Shown: positions 51,101-60,567 of the stretch, one piece after another
Layout: every line of letters begins with the position of its first letter
Position numbering within the stretch: the stretch's first letter is position 1
NCBI GenBank assembly: GCA_037954325.1
Contig: JBBMNZ010000019.1
Span: forward strand, 12,236,501 to 12,300,500
Direction of reading: 5' to 3'
DNA length: 64,000 bases
Source: Fistularia commersonii
Taxonomy: Eukaryota > Chordata > Actinopteri > Syngnathiformes > Fistulariidae
Program-made: the position numbers and the translations under genes
Notes under the pieces: generated by a model
Seen by the model: the letters and a program-made list of their open reading frames with translations, nothing else
What the model was told of the DNA's origin: nothing
Database searches by the model: none

Positions 51101-52785
51101 TCGTTCACACACATGTATTAACATTCCTAACAAACTCCTCCTTCAAGATAAGTACCATGATAGTACAACCAGCTCATAATCTTCTAGTCTTGCCAACTTT
51201 CCACCTAGTCTCCTGGACACAGTATATCCACCTTCCTTCTACGCATTATGTCAGCCAAATCTCTAAGCTTTTACAATCGTCGTCCACATATTGAAAGGCT
51301 TTACTCTTAGTCCCAGACTCTTGCCCTTCCTCTTCTCTATTCCCTCTCTTCTTCTTTGACCCCCAGTAGCCCTATTTTGACTTGTACCCTTAAGTTAATT
51401 GGTAGAATAGTGGTCATTGTTAACCTGGGCCTAGTGTGATCCAGTATGAAAGTTGTATTCTCTTCAATTCGCACATTTGGTTTTGGCACATGTTTTACAC
51501 TGGATGTCCTTCCTGACACAACCCTCTGCATTTGTCCAGGCTTGGCACTGACTCAAAAAGTTACTGGCTTGCACCCCCCTGAGGCTGCATTATCAACTTT
51601 CTTCAAGTCAGTGATGGGTCTTATTATGGCAGTGAGAGGCTGAGTGTGTACAGACAGAATTGACAGCATAAATACTGAAGATGTCAAGCTGAGAGAGAGA
51701 GTATCAAGGGGGTTGAGGGATGGGAGCACACAAAACAGGTATTTGCACAGAAAATTTATCTGTGATTGCTAAAGAGTAGAACTAATATGACTAAACTTTC
51801 CCCCTCAGAAAGGTTTTGTATTTCTGTGACTCAATAAAACAATGGAGACTTTTTCCGGATAAAAAACTTCTGAAATTACATTTCAGAAGAGAAACTGACA
51901 TAATGCTATCCTGAATGTCAGCCTTTTATTACGGTAAAGCCAAAATAGCATAATTTAAATTGCCTTACTGTGACATGGAACAAGCTTACACTATGAATAT
52001 TAATGGCTGAAACTAAATAAGAACTAATTTATTCTGCAGATGGATATGTTAATTTTGTGTGAAAGGGCTACACCACTTCACATTAGGAATTTATCAGAGT
52101 TAAACTTACTGAAATGCAACAATCAACCATCTCACCTTCAGGGTTTTCCCGATTCTAGATGTTAGGTCACTGGGGTTAAATATAAACCAGCTTCAATCAC
52201 CTTCCTCTACTTACTGTTGTCCTTCACTTGGGCTGTCCTCAGATCCGTTACTGTTCTGCTTCTCTTCTGCTGTGGCCTCTCTTTCCTCTAAAGGTGGATC
52301 ATGACTTCCATCTCCATTCTGATGGCATTCTTCCTCATCTCTGCCAATTTCCTCCCCTGCATGCATCCCCTCTTCAGAATGTAAAGGTGGTTCTGCACCT
52401 TGGACCAAAATATGCATTTGTTAATTATATGAGATTTGTAATTTGCTCTTAACACGATTACAAAGAAACCCTTATACTTCATATAAAACATACACAGAGC
52501 ATTAAGAATGCTGTTTGCCCTACTTTGCAACTGCTGTTCGTCCCGTGTCACCATAGTCTCAGCTGATGTTTCTTCATACAACTCAAGAGATGCATGTCCA
52601 TTTTCCTCTTCTATCAGCCTGGGACGTTTGGGGGATGGTGGGGCTCCTTCCTTGGGAAACTCCCCTAAATAAAGGCAGTCGCCTTCAGGTAAATGTGTCG
52701 CCGATTGAGGGGGCTCATTTTCTGCCTCTGAATCCTGCTGTCCTGCCGCCCCTCCACCTTCACCACTCCCAGTTGTGTCGGTCAT
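38882..52785 (-). CDS. wrap53: WD-repeat telomerase/Cajal-body factor WRAP53 (TCAB1/WDR79), complete, 10 coding exons
   Basis: The product binds the CAB box of scaRNAs and telomerase RNA and carries these RNPs to Cajal bodies in the nucleus (family knowledge). The coding exons, read 5' to 3' on the minus strand, are 52524-52785, 52215-52398, 48859-48954, 47250-47358, 45848-45936, 42502-42725, 40688-40899, 39989-40092, 39686-39829 and 38882-39107. All introns are GT-AG and all phases agree. The total is 1650 nt, or 549 residues plus stop, close to the human length of about 548. Residues 1-148 are acidic and low in complexity, with a basic SPKRPRL patch (51-57) that could be a nuclear signal. 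A WD propeller fills roughly residues 160-530, with HIWD (258-261), CWDLR (398-402), SMWD (442-445) and a last strand at TLSLWW (523-528). Segments such as RPYNHLDELTAAHSLCFSPD and KKQGQSGIIS closely resemble vertebrate WRAP53. I see no break or missing blade. The next gene downstream is efnb3, as in mammals. Confidence 0.96.
39686..39829 (-). CDS. wrap53: wrap53 coding exon 9
   Basis: This 144-nt exon encodes residues 427-474: SGRYLLSGDTEGMVSMWDTQ, then FQAHWDCINGI. It is a WD blade ending in SMWD. The donor is GTATGA, phase 2. Confidence 0.94.
39989..40092 (-). CDS. wrap53: wrap53 coding exon 8
   Basis: This 104-nt exon encodes residues 393-426: DPEILCWDLREPGK, then NVATNQRIYFDLD. It has the WD signature CWDLR and the conserved TNQRIYFDLD segment. 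The donor is GTAAGT, phase 2. Confidence 0.95.
40688..40899 (-). CDS. wrap53: wrap53 coding exon 7
   Basis: This 212-nt exon encodes residues 322-392: VKKQGQSGIISCFGFS, then YACGSYSRCVGLYS and GGLTHLLFSPDGNYLYTGGR. These are two propeller strands sets. It ends in phase 0 at GTGAGT. Confidence 0.95.
42502..42725 (-). CDS. wrap53: wrap53 coding exon 6
   Basis: This 224-nt exon encodes residues 247-321: HIWDAFYGEVRASFRPYNHL, then ELTAAHSLCFSPDG and TERPGRDCEERPTI. It covers one WD repeat and the start of the next. The donor is GTCAGC, phase 1. Confidence 0.95.
43410..43530 (-). mobile_element. Short Penelope-like element 3' tail in wrap53 intron 5
   Basis: The segments caaggttctcagtcatccag and gaagacgtttcaccccttat plus gagaggcttct match in order the tail of the larger Penelope-like copy at 29880-30000. 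Only this terminal piece remains. Confidence 0.6.
45848..45936 (-). CDS. wrap53: wrap53 coding exon 5
   Basis: This 89-nt exon encodes residues 218-246, including MAEGDTIYDYCWYPKMSSLD, a blade of the propeller typical of WRAP53. The donor is GTGAGT, phase 2. Confidence 0.94.
47250..47358 (-). CDS. wrap53: wrap53 coding exon 4
   Basis: This 109-nt exon completes Trp181 and encodes residues 182-217, APDGSCILTNSADNVLRVYN onward. This is a WD blade (SPDG-like turn, then strand). The exon ends in phase 0 at a GTGAGT donor. Confidence 0.94.
48859..48954 (-). CDS. wrap53: wrap53 coding exon 3
   Basis: This 96-nt exon encodes residues 149-181 and includes TEYSNFPENYLKGCKW, the conserved segment that leads into the first WD blade. 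The donor is GTAAGT, phase 2. Confidence 0.93.
50690..51640 (-). mobile_element. RTE-type LINE fragment in wrap53 intron 2
   Basis: Minus-strand translation around 50860-51114 reads CVNERDPGGT, LGSTIQCNGEFGK and CIQANWNRWG. This is the reverse-transcriptase C-terminal region found in a very common teleost RTE-clade LINE (LGSTVQ..GE..KEV..R). The piece is frame-broken. The 51480-51640 part matches other non-coding sequence of the same family (ctggatgtccttcctgacac). It is old and inactive. Confidence 0.75.
52215..52398 (-). CDS. wrap53: wrap53 coding exon 2 (acidic linker)
   Basis: This exon encodes residues 88-148 and is phase 1 in, phase 2 out, with a GTAAGT donor. It is strongly acidic: I count 15 Glu and 4 Asp in the 60 complete codons. 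There is no domain, so it is probably a disordered tether in front of the propeller. Confidence 0.85.
52524..52785 (-). CDS. wrap53: wrap53 coding exon 1
   Basis: This exon encodes residues 1-87, starting at MTDTTGSGEG. It carries the basic SPKRPRL patch after an acidic, Ser/Pro-rich stretch. It ends at GTAGGG in phase 1. The start was chosen because it is the first ATG of the open frame and the N-terminus is WRAP53-like. Confidence 0.88.
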
Positions 52786-53499
52786 TTCAATGTTTTAGAT
52801 GCACAGCAAAGTACGCGATCTGCGTCCTTGTGTGTGTTGGTTGGATGTCAAACGTGTGTGAGGTAAGTGCTACTCGGATAGTGCTTCCTCCTGCAGTGTG
52901 CGTGTTTGTGTGTACTGGGGGACGAGGACATCACAACACCCACAAGCCTGAAACAGTTCAGAAGAGAATAAAATGATGAAAGAGACGCAGGCGAGACCGA
53001 TTCGAAGATAGAGAAAACACATCGCCGAGATGGCAGAACAACTAGTAGCAATGCTTTCAGTCACTAAAAACAAAGCAAAACGCCAATAAGCGCCATCAAG
53101 CTCTCGACAGACACCTGTGGCTATCGGTTATCTTTTTCAACGTTTTTTATTGCTTATATCGTTACATTATGGCTTTAAGTGGACATGTTATCGAAAAAAT
53201 AAACAATTGTGCTTTTAATGAATGTTAAGTTAGCTTGAGTTTCAATCAACGTCCAGTCCACGACAGAAGCCCTCTTGCGTTAGCTCATGTTAGCATTAGC
53301 CTCTTATGCCAGTTCGATGCTACATACCCGTTTTGCGGCTTGCCTGGTCGTTGATTCCGTGCAGTTTGGCGTTCAGTAGTCTCCTTCACTTTAGTGCTAA
53401 CGTTTTATTTTCGATAGCGGAGCAAAACACTCGAGCCAAAGTAAATTCAGCGTGTACACTTCTGATTTACGGACTTCCCTTCGTCAATCAAGTCCTGAG

Positions 53500-53545
53500 T
53501 TAGTAAACAGTGCAGGCCGCCATGTTTCGAACTATCGCGAGAATT
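53500..53545 (-). promoter_or_regulatory. Putative wrap53 core promoter (YY1-type and TCTCGCGA-type motifs)
   Basis: On the minus strand, 53515-53527 reads AAACATGGCGGCC, a YY1-like ATGGCGGC element. 53533-53542 reads TCTCGCGATA, one base from the palindromic TCTCGCGAGA promoter element. Both are typical of TATA-less housekeeping promoters, and the pair sits upstream of wrap53 exon 1 in the correct order. No TATA box is visible. The 5' UTR (52786 to about 53500) may contain an intron that I could not resolve. Confidence 0.55.
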
Positions 53546-53636
53546 CCTTTGAATGACGGGATACCCTGCCAGATTACTTCCCCTTTGCGTTCCATAATTG
53601 CAGACATAAACTGCCGAGTCAGTCACTGCTAACTTG

Positions 53637-53642
53637 TTTATT
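53637..53642 (-). terminator. AATAAA polyadenylation signal of the unidentified gene
   Basis: This is a canonical hexamer on the minus strand. Cleavage would be expected 10-30 nt further left, at about 53607-53627, leaving under 100 bp to the wrap53 promoter motifs at 53515-53542. Confidence 0.5.
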
Positions 53643-56600
53643 TAGTATTTTGTTCATCAAAAAAGTCAAACTATTTACATAATCTTTCAGTTGTTCTTTT
53701 CCAAAAAGTTTCATTACATTTATGCTGTTATTTTAACAACATTCAAGACTATAAGCAACGGAGCTGAGCTGAGTGGGTTATTTCCAAACTACAATTTCTA
53801 TGATGAAATATAATGAACCAGAGAATCTTCGCATCGCCATAGCAGGCGATGACAATCTTTTCAAAAGCTGCAACCAAACAACCAGGCTATTTAACAACAC
53901 AGAATGGCAGTTAATCATCAAGGAGTCATTTCAACCAACTAAAACTGCTTTTTCTTTCTTTATGTGTCAATGCCAATATAGGACACTACTACTTTAGTGT
54001 CAGTTCAACAGTTGGAGAATCCTGGAAGCTGTTTCTGCTTTCTATTTATTAAATAAGATGTCAATCATCCACAAATGATGGAAATGTATTTTAGTAATGA
54101 TATGATGGTAACCTACAAATTATAGATGGTATTTGAATTTAAAAAAAAAAAAAAAACACGGTATTGAAAAGTTATCAATATTTTCCACTTTACACAAAAA
54201 CACACATACACACACGAACTGGTTGGCTAAAAGCATAACTCTCAAATCCAACTGGAAATATTTGGAGAAAGACGCTGCATTTTCTTTTTAAATTGATTGA
54301 ATTGAATGTACCATTGGCGAATTCAAAAGTAACTGATCCGTTCCTTGAGTTCCTCAAAAACCATATGAATTACCAGTTATGCTGGCCTGTCATCTTATGT
54401 TAGCTCGGTTTTGGGATAAGCAGTCACTGGTTCATGTTTGCCCTCGGCCGGTAGTCCATACTACTACCCAACATTATTGTATAATGCATTAAGCTATTTC
54501 TTTTTCATCATGCCCGTTCAGCTCAGCTCAAGAGTAAAGACTACAGCCCTTTTTCTGAGCCTGGACCATCTCCAATGATTCATAGCAGTAAATTTGAACA
54601 AATCCACTCATTCAAGGAAACCAAAAGGGCCCCAAAAACAGCAAATTAAAAAATATCAAGAACAGCTTGTTGCTATATTGTAGCTACCTACTGATCAGAT
54701 GTACAGATAAGCAGGTTATGACAGAACAAAGTTCTGTTAAGTCAACATAGAACAGTCTTATAGAAACTCCTTTCTGAAACCTTCAAGGATATTTGACATT
54801 TCTGACAAGTTCGGCATTATTTCCAAAACATTTTCAGGTAGCCATTCAGGACTTAACTATACAATTTAAGGCATGTCAAACAATGAAACAAAGCAAAATC
54901 CACTATGAGAAATCATTTGTAACAGAAACTTTTACATTATTTACAAAGCACAGCGTTTATAGTGATGACTGTTGATACTTTTGAGTCTGTTTGTCTTGTG
55001 AGATTCGATTACTGATAAAGCCCTGTTATGTCTGCAGACATGGTTCCAGAGAGCCAGTGCAACTCAAGAATGGTGATTTTGCTGTATGCTGGGATGAATA
55101 TGTAGTGTCTGCATCTCCTTTGGACTCTACGTGACATGTAGCTACGTGTATCTTAAGTTTAAAGTCTCTTTGTACATTGCTTCAGTTCATCCAGTACTAC
55201 AAATGCGAGGATGTAAGGTGGCTCTGATGTTATCAAACCACATCCACCATAAACCCAGCTCAGCTCTGTGTTGGACATCCAGGCAGGTCTTCTGTCCTGC
55301 TGGCAAGTAGACAAGCGTGTGGCCTCCTGAGTTTTAAGCTGGGGTTGACGACTGTTTTATCCTCTTCCTCAGAGCGCCAGACCAAATCTTAACTTCGACA
55401 CAGATAGGATTCAAGGCCGGTCATCCTGTTAACTTCATCTGGAGACTGTCCAACTGATAATGGCAATCACCTGCCCAGTCCAGGGTCAAAACAAACTTTT
55501 CTTAGGGTTAAGTTCAAAGGATAGGTTTGGGATTAACTGGTTCATGGGTTGACTGTAGATTAGATCCTCCTTGCAGAGGGCAGCAAATAAAGCACAGCCA
55601 AACTCCTGTGGGAAGACAAGACCAGAGCACAAAATCACCACGCCGTACTTCGCAAATGTAGTTCAATAACTGCAGTGTGCTGACAGGTTTCTCTTACCAA
55701 TACCAGGGTTTTTTCCGCATGTGGTTGCTCTCAAGGCAGTCAGCGTGTCGGGAAACTAAATGTCCTTGTCAACAGCTCTTAAAAACCATGCCTGCCTTTG
55801 TATGCTGATCAAAAGCTCTCAGCGGGCACACACTGCAGCCACTAGAACATCCATTTTGACAAGCCGGTTTTACTCAGTCTCTGAGCCACTGGTAGCAAGT
55901 CCATCATCTCAGTTCATGTCCATGAGATTTTCCCTTCCACCGCCGACTGTTTTGGGGTTACTGGCAAACAAAGGGAAATGCACCACGAGTCCATCTTACA
56001 CTATACTGAAAAAAGGATTGGATTTCTTAAACATTCACTCTATATAATCAAAGTCTTGTGATTTTTTTCCTTCATCCATTGCAAATTTTTCTTTCTACTC
56101 TGAAAGGTAATACAAAAATATGGTTATATACAGGAGGTGGGAGAAGACAAAGCTTCTCGAGTCTCTTTCAGTTTGGGAATATCTTTTCAGTGACTGTCAA
56201 GTCATCGCAAATCCTCCTGTTGTAATTGTGCTCCCATCCCCAAAATGGTACCTCACAGCTTGAATGAACAAAAGTGCATAGGTGAGTTGGTGAGGGCAGG
56301 GTGCGAGTGCTCGAGGGCTGAGGTGAAAACAAGCGCACTGACCAGGTGTACTCATATCGACCTCAAAGTTCCCTCTAGGGGTTATGAAGCCCTGCACTTC
56401 ATTCTACACAAAACAGAGCCAATTCTTGAATTTACTGACTCCACTTCATGGTTGATCAAAGTTTCAGGATCCACAACCACAGAAAAAGTTCCAGTTTGAG
56501 GATCTTGTCCATGTTTTTGTGATGCCTGCAACTTCCTCAAAATCCAACGCCACTCAATGTCCTTATGGCAGAAGCGCACTTGCAAACCCCACCCGTGTTA

Positions 56601-56820
56601 TGTGGGAACCAAAAAAAAAGAAAAAAGGAAAAAAAAAAAGAAAAAAAAAGAAAAAAAATGCACCCACGGAAATCCATGTGGTTTGTAAACAACCAAAGCT
56701 CCAGTATGGAATAGAAAGTCCTTTCTTTTAATTCTTAGTCACTATTTGTACGACCAGGATTGTAGAGGCAGTGTGTTCAACTGTATCCAACCCAAGTTTT
56801 TTTTCTTCTCCACTGTGTTG

Positions 56821-56854
<34 letters not shown>

Positions 56855-58571
56855 CTCGCTAAACATTGAGGCTTTTTTTTGTATTTTGTTTTCCTTTTTT
56901 TAATCTTCTGAGGAAAAAAATCTGGTATCAGCACGGGTTTCTTGTTGTTTTTTGGAATACATTCAATATTTTCTTAAGAAAGAAATAATACACACACTTC
57001 ACATGGCGATAATGAAACAAAAATGAAAACAAATTAAGAAAAAAAAAATAGCAGCCCCAAGTGCTCATTATCTTATTCCAAATACTTTTTAAACTTTGTA
57101 TATAATGTATATATTCATATATATTTTTCATTAAAAAAGAAAACTCGTCATTATCAAATTGCAACAACGAATAAGTAACACAATATGCTAACATTTCATG
57201 CACCATTCTGTGCACTTGCACATTAAGATGCTGTTTTTTGTTGTTTTTTTTTTCAGAGTCAGAAACTCGACACCTTTCATTCACAAGTTCGAGAGTTGAC
57301 AAAAGGCAACGTGATCACACCCCAGGAAAACAGACTGGACTAACCTTCTGATGGATCACCCCTAGACAGAACTAGAAATATTTACGATATAAACTTACAT
57401 ACTATACATACACTGTGCTGAGCACTGACACACATCGCACTCACTCTCAAAAAAGAGTTAATGTCTCAATGGCCACGCACCCTATCCAAGTTCTTAGGCA
57501 CAAATGTGCATTCATACAAAAAAGCACATGTATTCAACATGAGTACCTGTAGTTTTAACTCATTTCTATCAACAGTAAATGAACATGCACACTTGAAACA
57601 CACATACAAAGACCCATTCAGATGCACACACAGTAGTGTCCCTCGTGATTCGCCCTGTCATCTACTCCTTACAGGTTTAGAGACAGCTCCCTAGCAGGAG
57701 AAGCTAAGGGAAATAAACTAGTGGTGGTCATCGTGGGATGAGCACAAAGCTGACATTTACAACTGTATGAATTTCTGTTTCTTCTATATGGGGATGAAGC
57801 GCTGGTGAGAGAAAGGATGTGTTGTGCAATTGCCTTCTCTCTCTTTTTGTTATCTATACACTCAAAATAAGCAGATCGTGTCCCTGGGTGGAGAAGGGAC
57901 ATGGACACACAGACAGATGCATGCACGCACCCACGCGCACAAACATGAAAATACAAAATTACAATCTGGAAAAAAAAAAAAAAAAAAAAAAGACAAAAAT
58001 GGCCTCTTATGTTTCATACATCTTGGTAAGCAACTAAAGAAAGAAAAAAAAATGTGCAGACTGGTATATTACTGACACAAACCAATCATCACACATTAGT
58101 CACTCAGTCATTCATACACAATCACAAAAATATTAACTTCTATAACTAACCCCATTTGTTTGATTTTTTTTGTGGTTTTTGTATTTCTTTTTTTAGGCAA
58201 GTGCAAATGTTCAAGTTTTTTTATAATCCATTTTTCAATAGCTTTACTTTTTATATAAATGTAAAAAAAGCAAAACAAGAGAATTATCAACAGTGTTTGT
58301 CTTTCGAGAAAGGATTTGCTTTCTGATAAGGTTTCAACTTAAGGTCCCCCTGACTTTGAAAACCTAACTGCCCAACCATTCACTCCTACCACCTGTTTCA
58401 CTGCCCACTTCCAGTTCCAATGCACATGCACACAGATTATGTGTATACACACATGCCATACGCACTATGATTCTGAACACACACATATACATACACATCA
58501 TTCACACACACAAACACACGCGCGCACACACACGCACGCACAAACAAAAAATTCATTCTCTCTCACACACA

Positions 58572-58574
<3 letters not shown>

Positions 58575-58618
<44 letters not shown>
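58575..58618. repeat. (CA)n microsatellite in the long 3' UTR
   Basis: A CA array preceded by imperfect CA-rich sequence from 58470. It would be (UG)n in the minus-strand transcript, a possible binding site for UG-repeat proteins of the CELF or TDP-43 type (inference from sequence preference only). Confidence 0.85.
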
Positions 58619-58619
<1 letters not shown>

Positions 58620-58982
58620 AAAAAAAAAATCAAATCCCATCTCAATAAAGTGCAATAGTTCAGTGTAAGGTGCTTAAATGTTTGAGTGCCAGAGGATACC
58701 CATCATCTTTTGAAATTCACCCCTCCTCACCCCCCTCTCCCCTGCTCAAGTGACCAACTAGTACAGCGGGGCGACCCTTTTTTTTTTTTTTTTTTGTATT
58801 TCCAAAAGAGGAAAGAGCGGGTGGCGCAGAGCCAAGCGCCTCCACCCAGGGCCTCCCCCTCAGGCTTGCTCCCTTCTTACCCGCCCACCCCCAGTTCCCC
58901 CAGCAGTGCACATTCGTCATCAGGTTTGTCTGATTAAAAGACAGAAGGCCTCAGGTAGCTATTGCTGCTGCGCTGCATCACA

Positions 58983-59050
58983 TCAGTAATCCTCCACCAT
59001 CTCCATCTCATTCAGGCTCAGACACTCGCCCGTGTGGTGGAATGAGTACC
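58983..59050 (-). CDS. Last coding exon of an unidentified gene
   Basis: The acceptor TGCAG is followed by 68 nt that encode Gly (split codon), YSFHHTGEC and LSLNEMEMVEDY, then TGA at 58983-58985. Frame and phase (phase 1 in) match the exon at 60052-60196. The tail is acidic and Met-rich. I do not recognise the family. It is followed by a very long 3' UTR. Confidence 0.78.
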
Positions 59051-60051
59051 CTGCAGTGCAAAGGGTTGGGGTTGAGGGGCAGACAGGAGAGACAAAGCAG
59101 TGGGTGATTACATTAAATAGATTTGTTAGATTAGATTGTTACAGTATAGGACTTCCTCTCTCCTCTACAGATTAATAACCTGGATATTTTCTGCAACTAT
59201 CAGGTGTTTGCATGTGTTCTCCTCTTTTCCTCCAGCCATGAATATGTTCCTACACTTATTTCGAGGTTCATTTTTCCTCATTTATCTCTCGAAATAATTT
59301 CTTTTTTAGTTTACCGTTTCCCAAGATGAAAACACTTCCTTTCAAATCTTGTGCTATTTTATGCCTCTAAATAATTGAGGTTAAGTTGTTTTTTAGGCAA
59401 CTATTGACACACTTCAGAATATTGTTTGTAAATTTTAAATTAAAGTCTTCTTTCAGGACAAACTAAGAATTACCGTGCCATTGTGATTTTTTTCTTCCTG
59501 TTCCGTTTATTTTCCATGACTGGATGATTTGTCATCGAGCTCTTTTGAGACTCATGGGAACCCAGACAGTGTCAAATAGAGGCTATAGTGGCAAAATTAA
59601 CTGTTTTGGAGGCTACTTTCTGTTTCGAAATATAAGAAGGCTAGCAGTCTGGTCATTCAAAAAAAATGTTCACATTTAAACCAAGAACATGTACCCTTCA
59701 AGTCTTTGAACGTGAATTTTATTTTGACATAATAGCGATTTGGAGAGCCTGCAAAGTTTGACTGATAAGTAAACCAAAAAAAAAAGCTCAATTCAAAGGA
59801 AAGACAGACATCCCACTTGTACATTTACCAAAATATAAGTTATTCAACACCTGGCATAAATTACCAATTAAGAATTCACTAATTAGAAATCGGAATCTGG
59901 AAAACAATACTGATACAATAATACTGTCACAGGGGGCACTTTGTTGCTTTGTCTATTTTGAGGACTCGATTTTCCATTCAGGTTGTTCGAACAAGACATG
60001 TCTGACTGCGTCTAAATGGACAGGGTAACACTTAATTGTTCGGTGACATAC

Positions 60052-60196
60052 CTAAGATGCTGGGGTCAGAATGCAGCATCATGGGCTGTTTCTTCTTCAT
60101 CTTCCCCCCCTGGTTGTCATAGAGACCAGCCTTGCCCATGTGATTGGTTTGGAACATGGACTGCAGGGCGCTTGGATTCATACCTCGCATTGAGTC
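60052..60196 (-). CDS. Penultimate coding exon of the unidentified gene
   Basis: This is a 145-nt exon with acceptor TTTTAG and donor GTATGT. It encodes 48 codons plus one base: DSMRGMNPSALQSMFQTNHM, then GKAGLYDNQGG, the basic run KMKKKQ, and PMMLHSDPSIL. The composition (Met, Asn, Gln, Lys) suggests a flexible C-terminal tail, such as that of a transcription or chromatin factor or the cytoplasmic tail of a membrane protein. No catalytic or fold-defining motif is present, so no function is assigned. Confidence 0.78.
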
Positions 60197-60567
60197 CTAA
60201 AATAGAAGGGGTGAAGAGATTAAGGCAAATTTTGACTATGAAGGATTAAACATTGTCTACTAAGCATTTAAACCCAATTCAAGGCCCGTGCCTACAAAAG
60301 CACTGTTGATTCTTCATACAAATACTTTGAAGTTCAGTAATATTGGTATGCAGGCACTGATTCAAGAGACACTGAGAGCAGCATTTTAAATCCTCTATTG
60401 CCAGTACATATTCTATTAAACTAGAGTTTCTAATGGGCAAACCTAAATCTTACAGAGGCATTGTGTGCAGCATCTAGACCAAAGTGTTTTATTTGGAGGG
60501 AAATACAATTTTTGGAGCTTTGACAATGTATATTTAATTGTAATTGCCAGAAACAGACCACTAATTC

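Larger units (their letters stand above)
39108..52523 (-). other. wrap53: wrap53 introns and their contents
   Basis: The nine introns are 39108-39685, 39830-39988, 40093-40687, 40900-42501, 42726-45847, 45937-47249, 47359-48858, 48955-52214 and 52399-52523. All have GT-AG ends on the minus strand. The 3.3-kb intron 48955-52214 holds an RTE LINE fragment. The 3.1-kb intron 42726-45847 holds a Penelope-tail-like fragment (43410-43530) and a 24-nt A run near 45300. The others look unique and AT-rich, and I see no gene in them. Confidence 0.85.
53610..58982 (-). other. Long 3' UTR of the unidentified gene
   Basis: Sequence downstream of the stop at 58983 runs without any other gene to an AATAAA at 53637-53642 on the minus strand, giving a 3' UTR of about 5.3 kb by inference. 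It contains T-rich runs in the mRNA sense (A runs on the plus strand at about 56610-56660, 56820-56850 and 57968-57992), a CA tract at 58575-58618 and at least two Pumilio-type TGTAAATA sites (near 53672 and 54945). Such long UTRs are common in neuronal and regulatory genes. Confidence 0.5.

Noticed and set aside
53306..53503. 65-codon plus-strand frame in the wrap53 5' flank as an antisense tp53-like gene
   Set aside because: There is no p53 motif, and the frame is short and unlinked to any splice partner.
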